From: Candidatus Scatomonas merdigallinarum
GTDB lineage: Bacteria; Bacillota; Clostridia; Lachnospirales; Lachnospiraceae
Length of the DNA stretch: 64,000 nucleotides
Direction: 5' to 3'
NCBI GenBank assembly: GCA_018716305.1
Contig: DVKB01000013.1
Coordinates: 1 to 64,000, forward strand
The stretch's first letter is position 1. Every line of letters begins with the position of its first letter. This document shows, in pieces, positions 44,023 to 51,991 of this stretch. The notes under the pieces were generated by a model, which saw nothing but the letters and a program-made list of their open reading frames with translations, was not told the origin of the DNA and searched no databases. The translations under genes and the position numbers were made by a program.

Positions 44023-45240
44023 ATGAGACTGAAGGATACCGGATATACAAAAGAAGAAATCATGAAACTGGCGGATAAATATATGATCGACACCTATGAA
44101 CGTTTTCCCATGATCGCGGAGCGGGCCAAAGGTATGTATATTTACGATGAAAAAGGGGAAGCGTATCTGGATTTTTACGCGGGGATCGCTGTAAACAGCG
44201 CCGGAAACTGCAATGAAAAGGTAGTGGCCGCTGTGATGGATCAGGTTCAGGATCTTATGCACACCTTTAATTATCCCTACACAATCCCCCAGGCTCTGCT
44301 GGCGGAAAAGGTCTGCACCGCGATCGGCATGGACAAGATCTTTTTCCAGAATTCCGGCACGGAAGCCAACGAGGCCATGATCAAAATGGCCAGAAAGTAC
44401 GGGGTGGAGAAGTACGGCCCCGGCCGTTATAATATCGTGACCGCCAAAAACTCCTTCCACGGAAGATCCTACGGCTCTATGAGCGCCACCGGCCAGCCGG
44501 ACAACGGGTGCCAGATCGGATTTAAACCTATGGTGCCGGGCTTTACCTACGCTGAATTTAATGATCTGGAAGATTTTAAGGCAGCTGTGACAGAAAATAC
44601 CATCGCTATCATGGTGGAACCGGTACAGGGAGAAGGAGGCGTTCATCCGGCGACCCGGGAATTTATGACAGGGCTCAGAAAACTCTGTGATGAAAAAGGC
44701 ATGCTGCTTCTGCTGGACGAGGTGCAGACCGGCTGGTGCCGGACCGGCGCGGTGATGTCCTATATGAATTACGGCATCAAGCCGGATATTGTATCTATGG
44801 CAAAAGCCCTGGGCGGAGGCATGCCCATCGGAGCCATCTGCGCCACCGCTGAGGCTGCCAAGGCCTTTACCCCCGGCTCCCACGGAACCACCTTCGGCGG
44901 CCATCCTGTTTCCTGCGCGGCGGCCCTGGCAGAGGTAGAAGAGCTGCTGGACCGGGGATTGGCAGGCAATGCCAAAAAAGTGGGAGAGTATTTTATGAAG
45001 GAACTGCATTCTCTGCCCCATGTAAAGGAAGTAAGAGGGCAGGGGCTTCTGGTAGGCGTGGAATTTGATTCCGCGGTAAACGCGGTGGATGTAAAACACA
45101 CCTGCTTTAAAAAGAAACTGCTGATTACAGCCATCGGCGACCGGGTGATCCGTATGGTTCCTCCGCTGATTGTAACAGAGGCAGACTGTGACAAAGCGGT
45201 TTCTATTATCCGGGAAGCTGTGGAAGAGCTGACTGCGTAA
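44023..45240 (+). CDS. Class III aminotransferase (acetylornithine/omega-amino-acid type)
   Basis: I chose ATG 44023 (405 residues), which has AAAGGA nine bases upstream; ATG 44014 is too close to it. The PLP enzyme shows FFQNSGTEANEAMIKMARK, SFHGRSYGSMSATG, VEPVQGEGGVHPA, LLLDEVQTGWCRTG, the Schiff-base Lys in VSMAKALGGGMPIGA, and GTTFGGHPVSCAAALAEVE. The fold is ArgD/GabT-like. No other arginine genes lie nearby. The transporter before it and alcohol dehydrogenase after it suggest catabolism of an omega-amino acid to a semialdehyde. Confidence 0.85.
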   Translation: MRLKDTGYTKEEIMKLADKYMIDTYERFPMIAERAKGMYIYDEKGEAYLDFYAGIAVNSAGNCNEKVVAAVMDQVQDLMHTFNYPYTIPQALLAEKVCTAIGMDKIFFQNSGTEANEAMIKMARKYGVEKYGPGRYNIVTAKNSFHGRSYGSMSATGQPDNGCQIGFKPMVPGFTYAEFNDLEDFKAAVTENTIAIMVEPVQGEGGVHPATREFMTGLRKLCDEKGMLLLLDEVQTGWCRTGAVMSYMNYGIKPDIVSMAKALGGGMPIGAICATAEAAKAFTPGSHGTTFGGHPVSCAAALAEVEELLDRGLAGNAKKVGEYFMKELHSLPHVKEVRGQGLLVGVEFDSAVNAVDVKHTCFKKKLLITAIGDRVIRMVPPLIVTEADCDKAVSIIREAVEELTA

Positions 45241-45258
45241 TACCGGAGGATAGAAGAA

Positions 45259-46395
45259 ATGAAAGAAGCATTTGAGTTTTATCTCCCGGTCCGCCTGATT
45301 TTCGGACCGGGGAAAGCGGAAACTCTGGGAAAAGAAGCGGCAAGGTACGGGAAAAAGGCGCTCATCGTTACGGGAAGATCCAGTACAAAGAAGTCCGGCC
45401 TGCTGAACCGGGCGGTAAAGCTGCTGGAGAAAGAAGGGGTTCAGGCGGATATTTTTGACAAGGCAGAGCCGAATCCCCTGGCCTCCACGGTCCGGAAGGG
45501 GGCGGAAATGGCTAAATCCCAAAAAAGCCAGGTGATCCTGGGACTGGGGGGAGGCAGCATCATGGACTGCGCCAAGGCTATAGCTTTTTCTGCCTGCAAT
45601 CCGGGAGATATTTTTGAATATATTTACGGAAAACGTCAGGGGAAAACAGCCCTGCCTCTGATCCTTGTACCCACCACCTGCGGCACAGGGAGCGAGGGGA
45701 ACGGATTCGCCGTTCTCACAGAGGATGAGACAAGAGATAAGAAAGCGCTGAAGAGCGGCCTGATTTTCGCCAAGACTGCCATTGTAGATCCGGAACTGAT
45801 GACTACTATGCCGCGGCAGGTGCTGGCCCCGGTAGGGTTTGACGCCCTCTGTCATTGCATGGAGGCGTATCTCAGTAAGAATGGCTCACAGCTGACAAAT
45901 ATCCTGTCTCTGTACGGTATCCGTCTGATTTCAAAGAGTCTCCCGCTGGTATATAGAGATGGCGCGGATTTGCGGAACTGGAAGAATCTTTCTCTGGGCA
46001 GTACGCTTGGAGGTATGGTGATCGGCCTTGCGGGTACCACGGCGCCCCACGGGCTGGAGCATCCGGCCAGCGGACTGCGCAATATTACCCATGGCCGGGG
46101 CCTGGCTGCCCTGACGCCGGTGATCAGCAGACACTCGATTGCCGCGGCTCCCGGAAAGTACGCGCAAATATCCCGGGTTTTGGGCGGAAAGGATGAAAAC
46201 GACTGCGTCGGCCGGATAGAGCAGCTGCTGGATTCCATCGATTTAAAAACATCTCTGTCCGGGGAAGGAGTGCGGGAAGAGGATCTGACCTGGATGGCGG
46301 AGAATGCCTGCCGGGTATCCGAATCAAACCTGCAGAATCACCCGAAAATTTTTACGCAGGAAGAAATCCTGAAAATTTATCAGGAAGCTTTTTGA
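45259..46395 (+). CDS. Iron-containing alcohol dehydrogenase
   Basis: The 378-residue protein is a group III dehydrogenase: LIFGPGKAETLGKEAARYGKKALIVTG, LGLGGGSIMDCAKAIA, LPLILVPTTCGTGSEGNGFAVL, metal ligands in GFDALCHCMEAYLS and APHGLEHPASG. It would reduce an aldehyde with NAD(P)H. It starts 19 bases after the aminotransferase with GGAGG upstream, so reduction of the semialdehyde formed by that enzyme is a reasonable guess, for example to a hydroxy acid. It is the last gene of this operon, facing the XRE gene. Confidence 0.85.
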   Translation: MKEAFEFYLPVRLIFGPGKAETLGKEAARYGKKALIVTGRSSTKKSGLLNRAVKLLEKEGVQADIFDKAEPNPLASTVRKGAEMAKSQKSQVILGLGGGSIMDCAKAIAFSACNPGDIFEYIYGKRQGKTALPLILVPTTCGTGSEGNGFAVLTEDETRDKKALKSGLIFAKTAIVDPELMTTMPRQVLAPVGFDALCHCMEAYLSKNGSQLTNILSLYGIRLISKSLPLVYRDGADLRNWKNLSLGSTLGGMVIGLAGTTAPHGLEHPASGLRNITHGRGLAALTPVISRHSIAAAPGKYAQISRVLGGKDENDCVGRIEQLLDSIDLKTSLSGEGVREEDLTWMAENACRVSESNLQNHPKIFTQEEILKIYQEAF

Positions 46396-46400
46396 CATTT

Positions 46401-46997
46401 TTACGAAGAGCCGGGTAAAACCGCCGGAGTTATAACAGAATGACAGCTCTTGCCCCCTACGGAGAATTTCCCGGAGCGATACTGATAGGTAAAGAGAGTG
46501 AACTCTTTCAATCCTTCATCCGCAGAGTACCGAAACAGGAGGGTTCCGTCTGTTTCGGACAGAAGTTCCGCAGTTTTCATCTCTGCGCTGTCCCGGGAGA
46601 ACGCTTCTATATAGTTCTGCGGCCGTCGGGGAATACGTGCTAAGGCAATTCCCAGCAGAATGACAGAAAATAAGATGCAGGCTGCCAAAGCAAGGACAAT
46701 TTTTTTCAGGTGTTTCTGCCGGTCTTTGCTTTCTTTGGCTACTTGAAGCAGATTATCTTCCGATTGTTTTATCATATGTTCTTCCTTAAGATCTTCTCCG
46801 GCCAGAAATTCATTGATATGAATGCCCAGGATCTCACACAGTTCCAGGTAAACCGATACGTCCGGCAGACAGACGCCCCGCTCCCATTTGGAGACAGACT
46901 TATCGCTCATGCCGATTTTTTCTGCCAGCTGTTTTTGAGTTAAGCCTAAAGCCTTGCGTTTTTCTGAAATATACTTCCCTATCTTAATAAGATCCAT
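46401..46997 (-). CDS. XRE-family regulator with a membrane anchor
   Basis: The 198-residue protein has a typical helix-turn-helix (residues 6-62; IGKYISEKRKALGLTQKQLA, MSDKSVSKWERGVCLPD). A charged linker and one membrane span (about 104-122) follow, then an extracytoplasmic domain. Such one-component membrane regulators sense outside or envelope signals. AAGGGGG precedes the start. It is divergent from the lactate dehydrogenase gene across a 353-base gap, so it may control ldh or itself. Confidence 0.82.
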   Translation of the reverse strand: MDLIKIGKYISEKRKALGLTQKQLAEKIGMSDKSVSKWERGVCLPDVSVYLELCEILGIHINEFLAGEDLKEEHMIKQSEDNLLQVAKESKDRQKHLKKIVLALAACILFSVILLGIALARIPRRPQNYIEAFSRDSAEMKTAELLSETDGTLLFRYSADEGLKEFTLFTYQYRSGKFSVGGKSCHSVITPAVLPGSS

Positions 46998-47209
46998 GCT
47001 GACGTCCCCCTTTCTGTACAGATATCATAAGGGATTGCGTGGGAAAAGAACACCCCCCGGAAGTAGAATGTACGAAAATGCAGATTGTGTATCTCTATGG
47101 CTTATCTGCTACCCTATTATAGCGCTGCCATGGTAAATTGCAATACAGAAAAGCCTTGTAATTTTTACATGTTTTTGGTGAAAATTATCGCATTTTTTCG
47201 GATGGTCTC

Positions 47210-47238
47210 TTGAAAAAAAACAAAAAATTATGTATACT
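47210..47238 (+). promoter_or_regulatory. Lactate dehydrogenase promoter
   Basis: TTGAAA (47210-47215), a 17-base A-rich spacer and TATACT (47233-47238) preceded by TG form a strong promoter. The 100-base leader that follows contains the near-palindrome CCGGGATCTGATCCCGG (about 47289-47305) inside a TTCCG/CGGAA stem, without a T-run. The rest of the 46998-47209 gap has no feature I can support. Confidence 0.7.
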
Positions 47239-47350
47239 ATAACGGATGTTTGTTTTTTCCTGAATGGAAAACAGACAGGGATTTCCGGCCGGGATCTGAT
47301 CCCGGGGCGGAACCGTATAGAGTTTTCAGAGAAAGGTATGGGTAAAAAAC

Positions 47351-48301
47351 ATGGCAACAGAGTCGCACAGAAACAAAATTGTAGTAGTCGGAGCGGGCAA
47401 CGTGGGCGAGGCCATCGCCTACACCCTGATGACCAGACAGCAGGTCAACGACATTGTACTGGTAGATCTGAATGAGGAGAGAGCCTTGGGAGCAGCTCTG
47501 GATGTGGCGCAGGGCACCAGCTTTTTCAAACAGATATGGGTACGCAAAGGCGGATATGAAGAGTGCGCCGACGCGGATCTGATCATTATCACCGCCGGTA
47601 TCGCCAGAAAACCCGGACAGACCCGTCTGGAGCTGGCCAAGACCAATATTTCTATTGTAAAGAGTATTACCCGGAGCATTATGGAATATGCCAAGAATCC
47701 TATGATTCTGGTAGTTTCCAACCCGGCGGATATTACTACGGTGGCCGTATGGGAGGAGTCCGGACTTTCAAGAAGCCGTGTCATCGGCAGCGGTACTTCC
47801 CTGGATACCGCCAGATTCCGCTATTTTATCAGCCAGGAACTGAATGTAAATATTACGGATGTCCACGGCTATATTCTGGGCGAGCACGGGGACAGCCAGG
47901 TGCCGATCTGGAGCACTCTGACTGTAGGCGGCGTGCCTGTGGAAGAGTATGCCTCCCAGATGGGGCTTGCCCTGGACAAGGCGGCCATTGAAAAGAAAAC
48001 CAGAGAGGGCGGAGCGGATATCATCAAGAGAAAAGGAGCCACCTTCTACGGAGTCGCCATGGCGGTGTCCACCATCGTGGAAGCGATTATGAAGGATGAG
48101 AACGCTATCCTTCCGGTGGCGCATGTTCTCAGCGAGCGGTTCGGCAGCTGGGCCGGCGTAGCCATGTCTCTGCCCTGTATCGTGGGATGCGATGGAATTG
48201 AAAAGACTCTGGAGCTTCCTATGAGCCAGGAGGAAATCAACGCCATGAATCGTTCCGCGGATATCCTGCGGGAATTTGATGAGAACGTAAAAAATATGTA
48301 A
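47351..48301 (+). CDS. ldh: L-lactate dehydrogenase
   Basis: The 316-residue enzyme has the NAD-binding start VVVGAGNVGEAIAYTL, the substrate loop GIARKPGQTRLEL with Gln marking lactate rather than malate specificity, NPADITT, the catalytic motif ILGEHGDSQVPIW and the Arg in GSGTSLDTARFRY. It converts pyruvate to L-lactate to recycle NADH. GAAAGG precedes the start. It is monocistronic with its own promoter and terminator. Confidence 0.95.
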   Translation: MATESHRNKIVVVGAGNVGEAIAYTLMTRQQVNDIVLVDLNEERALGAALDVAQGTSFFKQIWVRKGGYEECADADLIIITAGIARKPGQTRLELAKTNISIVKSITRSIMEYAKNPMILVVSNPADITTVAVWEESGLSRSRVIGSGTSLDTARFRYFISQELNVNITDVHGYILGEHGDSQVPIWSTLTVGGVPVEEYASQMGLALDKAAIEKKTREGGADIIKRKGATFYGVAMAVSTIVEAIMKDENAILPVAHVLSERFGSWAGVAMSLPCIVGCDGIEKTLELPMSQEEINAMNRSADILREFDENVKNM

Positions 48302-48335
48302 TCCACCTCTGCTGTTCACCGCAGAGAAATTGGCT

Positions 48336-48372
48336 GGAAAAGGCACACCGTATCAGGCGGTGTGCCTTTTCC
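48336..48372 (+). terminator. Intrinsic terminator of ldh
   Basis: GGAAAAGGCACACCG (48336-48350) pairs perfectly with its complement (48358-48372); the T-rich tract is part of the 3' arm. It lies 35 bases after the ldh stop. Confidence 0.8.
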
Positions 48373-48402
48373 GGGTTGACGAAAGAGGGCCTTCAAAGGG
48401 AA

Positions 48403-48431
48403 TTGACTTCCGGCGGATTTCTGCGTAAGAT
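48403..48431 (+). promoter_or_regulatory. Promoter of the DUF362 gene
   Basis: TTGACT (48403-48408), a 17-base spacer and TAAGAT (48426-48431) lie 23 bases before the start codon. Confidence 0.65.
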
Positions 48432-48453
48432 AGGGGGAGTGAGGAAATATTTT

Positions 48454-49587
48454 ATGAAGCATACAGTTGTATTGATTCCCTGTGATTCCTATGAGAGTGA
48501 ACAGGTCTGCGAAAAATTGAAAAAAGGCCTGGAACTTCTGGGAGGTCTGGAACTCCTTATTAATAAGAAAGAAAAGGTTCTGCTGAAGCTGAATCTGGTG
48601 CGGGGGGCTTCCCCGGAGCGGGCAGTGACTACGCATCCGGCGGTGGCGGCAGCCCTGGCCCGGATTTTTCAGGAAAAAGGATATCCGCATGTGTCCGCCG
48701 GAGATTCCAGCGGCTTCGGTTCTCCGGTGAAGATTATGGAGGAGCTGGGGCTGAAGCCTGTTTTTAAAAAGTACGGCGTGGAGATGAAGGAATTTAAGGA
48801 GGCAGTTCCGGTGGATTTTCCCCAGGGAGTCCACGCGAAGCGGTTTATGCTGGCCCGGGATGTGCTGGATGCGGAGGCCCTGGTCAGCGTCTGCAAGATG
48901 AAGACCCATGCCCTGGAACACATTACCGGGGCGGTAAAAAATCAGTACGGCTGCGTCCAGGGGTTCCACAAGGCCAAAGGGCACACCCTGTATTCGGATC
49001 CCGTGAGCTTTGCCCGGATGCTGGGGGATCTGAACCGGCTGGTGAAGCCGCGGCTGTATATTATGGACGGCATCACCGCCATGGAGGGCAACGGACCTAC
49101 TTCCGGGGATCCGGTGCCCATGCATCTGCTGCTGCTATCCACGGATCCGGTGGCTCTGGACAGCGTTTTCTGCCATCTGGTTCATCTGGATCCCCAGCTG
49201 GTGCCCACCAATGTGCAGGGGGAGCAGATGGGCCTGGGTACCTGGCGGCCGGAAAACATAGAGCTGCTGACGGAGGAGGGCCCCATGGAGCTTTCCCGGG
49301 CGTTGGAGCGGTATGGAAACCCGGATTTTCGCGTCAAGCGCAGCCGGGAAAAAGCCCGGGGCTGGATGGGCGCTGTGGGGATTTTTAAAATCTTCCGCAG
49401 GAAGCCCAGAATCCGGGGGGAGCTTTGCCGGAAATGCGGGGTCTGTGTGGAGAGCTGCCCGGTGGAGGGAAAAGCCCTGCATTTTTCCAACGGCAGAGAT
49501 AAACCGCCGGTGTACGATTACAAAAAATGCATCCGCTGTTTCTGCTGCCAGGAAATGTGCCCTCACAGGGCTATTTTTGTAAAATGA
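48454..49587 (+). CDS. DUF362 protein with C-terminal ferredoxin domain
   Basis: I chose ATG 48454 (377 residues), eight bases after GAGGAAA. The DUF362 domain (1-300) shows VLLKLNLVRGASPERAVTTHP, HVSAGDSSGFGS, VCKMKTHALEHITGAVKNQYGCVQG and LYIMDGITAMEGNGPTSGDP. Two 4Fe-4S motifs follow: CRKCGVCVESCP and CIRCFCCQEMCP. Such proteins carry electrons or take part in metal-centre chemistry in anaerobes; the exact role is unknown. It is followed closely by YqeY and an ABC-F gene. Confidence 0.88.
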   Translation: MKHTVVLIPCDSYESEQVCEKLKKGLELLGGLELLINKKEKVLLKLNLVRGASPERAVTTHPAVAAALARIFQEKGYPHVSAGDSSGFGSPVKIMEELGLKPVFKKYGVEMKEFKEAVPVDFPQGVHAKRFMLARDVLDAEALVSVCKMKTHALEHITGAVKNQYGCVQGFHKAKGHTLYSDPVSFARMLGDLNRLVKPRLYIMDGITAMEGNGPTSGDPVPMHLLLLSTDPVALDSVFCHLVHLDPQLVPTNVQGEQMGLGTWRPENIELLTEEGPMELSRALERYGNPDFRVKRSREKARGWMGAVGIFKIFRRKPRIRGELCRKCGVCVESCPVEGKALHFSNGRDKPPVYDYKKCIRCFCCQEMCPHRAIFVK

Positions 49588-49609
49588 ATTTAGGAGGAAA
49601 CTAAAAGCT

Positions 49610-50047
49610 ATGAATATGGAAACACTGCGGGCGGATATGGTAGCCGCCATGAAAGCAAGGGAAAAAGAGAAAAAAGAGGCCATCTCTTCTCTGGTATCGG
49701 CGGTGAAGAAGGCGGCCATCGACGCCGGCTGCCGGGAGGATATTCCCGAGAGCATGGTAGATCAGGCGATTCTGAAAGAACTGAAGACCGTTAAGGAGCA
49801 GCTGGACACCTGCCCGGAATCCCGGCAGGATCTGAAGGCAGAGTACCAGTTCCGCTATGACGTCATTGCCCGGTACGCCCCGAAGCAGATGAGTCCGGAG
49901 GAGGTGAAAGCCTATATTCAGGAGCATTTCGCTGAGGTGCTGGCTACAAAAAACAAAGGCCAGATTATGAAGGCGGTTATGGGAGAGATGAAAGGCAAGG
50001 CCGACGGCAAGGTCATCAATCAGACCGTAGCGGAGCTTTGCGGATAA
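49610..50047 (+). CDS. yqeY: GatB/YqeY-domain protein
   Basis: The 145-residue helical protein has the YqeY pattern: LRADMVAAMKAREKEKKEAISSLVSAVKKAAID, VDQAILKELKTVKEQLD, QFRYDVIARYAPKQMSPEEV and the closing GKADGKVINQTVAELCG. This domain resembles the tRNA-binding tail of amidotransferase GatB. It stands alone here; its role is uncertain. AGGAGG precedes the start. Confidence 0.92.
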   Translation: MNMETLRADMVAAMKAREKEKKEAISSLVSAVKKAAIDAGCREDIPESMVDQAILKELKTVKEQLDTCPESRQDLKAEYQFRYDVIARYAPKQMSPEEVKAYIQEHFAEVLATKNKGQIMKAVMGEMKGKADGKVINQTVAELCG

Positions 50048-50048
50048 G

Positions 50049-51860
50049 ATGAACCTTCTCACTGCGGAACACATTACAAAGGCATACAGCGAGAGAGTGC
50101 TGCTGAAGGATGTAACTCTGGGGATCCAGGAGGGAGAGAAGATCGGCGTTATCGGCGTTAACGGCATGGGCAAATCCACCTTGCTGCGGATCCTGGCCGG
50201 GGCCGAGGAGCCGGACGAGGGGACGGTGATCCGGGGAAGGAACGTAAAGACCGGATACCTGCCCCAGACGCCGCTCTTTAAAGAAAACGATACGGTACTC
50301 TCCGCGGTGCTCTCCGGTGAGGCCGGGGAAAATCCGGAGGGATTCACGAAGGAAAGCGAGGCCAGGGCCCTGCTGACCCGTCTGGATCTGGAAGATTTCC
50401 ACAAGCCGGTGGCAGAGCTTTCCGGCGGGCAGAGGAAACGGGCAGCTCTGGCCCGGGTGCTGCTGAATCCGGCGGATTTCCTGGTGCTGGACGAGCCCAC
50501 TAATCATCTGGACAGCCAGATGTCTGACTGGCTGGAGGAATATCTGAACCGGTTCCGGGGAACGCTGCTGATGGTGACCCATGACCGGTATTTTCTGGAC
50601 CGGGTGGCGGACCGGATCCTGGAAGTGGATCAGGGAAAGGTTTACAGCTGCCCCGGCAGCTATCACATGTATGTGGAGCGGAAGGAGGAACGGCTGGATA
50701 TGGCCCGGGCTTCCGAGCGAAAGCGGCAGAGCATTCTGAGAACGGAGCTTCAGTGGCTGGCCCGGGGCGCCAGAGCCCGCTCCACCAAGCAGAAGGCCCG
50801 CATCCAGAGGATCCGGGACATGCAGGCCGCGGAAGCTCCCGGGGAACAGGGCAGTCTGGAACTGTCCTCCCTTGCTTCCCGGCTGGGGCGCAAGACTCTG
50901 GAACTGAAGGAAATCTCCAAGAGCTATGACGGCAGGAACCTCATCCACTGTTTCAGCTATATCTTTCTGAAAGGGGACCGGGTAGGATTTGTGGGAAAAA
51001 ACGGCTGCGGCAAGACCACCCTGCTGAAGATCCTCACGGGAAATCTGCAGCCGGACTCCGGGGAAGTGGAAGCGGGACAGACCGTAAAGATCGGCTACTT
51101 TTCCCAGGAAAACGAATACATGGATGAAAGCCTGAAAGCCATTGATTATGTAAAAGAAATGGGAGAGTACATCGAGACGCCGGAGGGAAAAGTGACAGCC
51201 TCCGCCCTCATGGAGAGGTTTCTTTTCGACGGAACCATGCAGTGGAGCCGGATCGGAAAGCTTTCCGGCGGGGAGAAGCGGCGGCTGTATCTGCTGCGGA
51301 TCCTGATGGGGGCTCCCAATGTGCTGGTGCTGGACGAGCCCACCAATGATCTGGATATCCAGACCCTGACCATTCTGGAAGATTATCTGGACGGATTCCA
51401 GGGCATTGTAATCGTGGTTTCCCATGACCGGTATTTTCTGGATCGGACGGTGCGCAGGATTTTTGCCTTTGAGGAGGAGGGAAAGATCCGCCAGTATGAA
51501 GGGGGCTGGACCGACTGGCAGGCGGCCAGAAAAGAAGAGGAGGCGGAGCGGATCTCATCCGTGAAATCCTTACCCGCCGAAGAGATCCCGAAAAAAAGCC
51601 GGGAGGGTCGTACTCACAGCCAGAAGCTGAAATTTACCTATAAAGAGCAGAGGGAATTTGACACCATCGAAGATGACATCGCCGTTCTGGAGAAAAAGCT
51701 GGGAGAGCTGGAGGCGGCCATAGGGGAAGCTGCTTCTCAGTACACAAAACTGGAGGAGCTGATGAAAGAAAAAGAAGCCGCGGAGCGGGCCCTGGAGGAG
51801 AAAATGGACCGCTGGGTGTATCTGAATGATCTGGCGGAACGGATCCAATCGAAAAAGTAA
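50049..51860 (+). CDS. ABC-F family ATPase
   Basis: The 603-residue protein has two ABC domains: GVNGMGKST with LSGGQRKRAALARVLL, and GKNGCGKTTL with LSGGEKRRLYLLRILM. The linker between them is helical and basic (LQWLARGARARSTKQKARIQ). No membrane span is present, as expected for ABC-F proteins, which act at the ribosome. A C-terminal coiled coil (about 530-600) resembles that of Uup. It starts one base after yqeY stops, so the two are coupled. Whether it is a housekeeping translation factor or gives antibiotic protection cannot be decided from sequence. Confidence 0.92.
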   Translation: MNLLTAEHITKAYSERVLLKDVTLGIQEGEKIGVIGVNGMGKSTLLRILAGAEEPDEGTVIRGRNVKTGYLPQTPLFKENDTVLSAVLSGEAGENPEGFTKESEARALLTRLDLEDFHKPVAELSGGQRKRAALARVLLNPADFLVLDEPTNHLDSQMSDWLEEYLNRFRGTLLMVTHDRYFLDRVADRILEVDQGKVYSCPGSYHMYVERKEERLDMARASERKRQSILRTELQWLARGARARSTKQKARIQRIRDMQAAEAPGEQGSLELSSLASRLGRKTLELKEISKSYDGRNLIHCFSYIFLKGDRVGFVGKNGCGKTTLLKILTGNLQPDSGEVEAGQTVKIGYFSQENEYMDESLKAIDYVKEMGEYIETPEGKVTASALMERFLFDGTMQWSRIGKLSGGEKRRLYLLRILMGAPNVLVLDEPTNDLDIQTLTILEDYLDGFQGIVIVVSHDRYFLDRTVRRIFAFEEEGKIRQYEGGWTDWQAARKEEEAERISSVKSLPAEEIPKKSREGRTHSQKLKFTYKEQREFDTIEDDIAVLEKKLGELEAAIGEAASQYTKLEELMKEKEAAERALEEKMDRWVYLNDLAERIQSKK

Positions 51861-51913
51861 CGGAAAATCAGGTGTTTTCGGTGTTTTTTTAGGGATACAA
51901 GCCTTCTGCACCG

Positions 51914-51948
51914 TGGACATTACGTTAAATCGGTGTTATAATTAACAC
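51914..51948 (+). promoter_or_regulatory. Pyruvate:ferredoxin oxidoreductase promoter with overlapping dyad
   Basis: TGGACA (51914-51919), a 17-base spacer and consensus TATAAT (51937-51942) lie 50 bases before the start. GTGTTATAATTAACAC (51933-51948) is a perfect dyad with 6-base arms and a 4-base centre that covers the -10 element. A protein bound there would block RNA polymerase. It resembles, but is two bases narrower than, the Rex redox repressor site. Confidence 0.65.
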
Positions 51949-51991
51949 GTATGTTTTAGAGGCAGTACATTTTTTAAGGAGGATAACAAAG

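Noticed and set aside
43969-45855. Minus-strand open frame opposite the aminotransferase and dehydrogenase (628 codons)
   Set aside because: Antisense to two intact enzymes that have clear motifs; no family resemblance.
47351-48301. Malate dehydrogenase instead of lactate dehydrogenase
   Set aside because: The substrate loop reads GQTR, with Gln at the position that is Arg in malate dehydrogenase.
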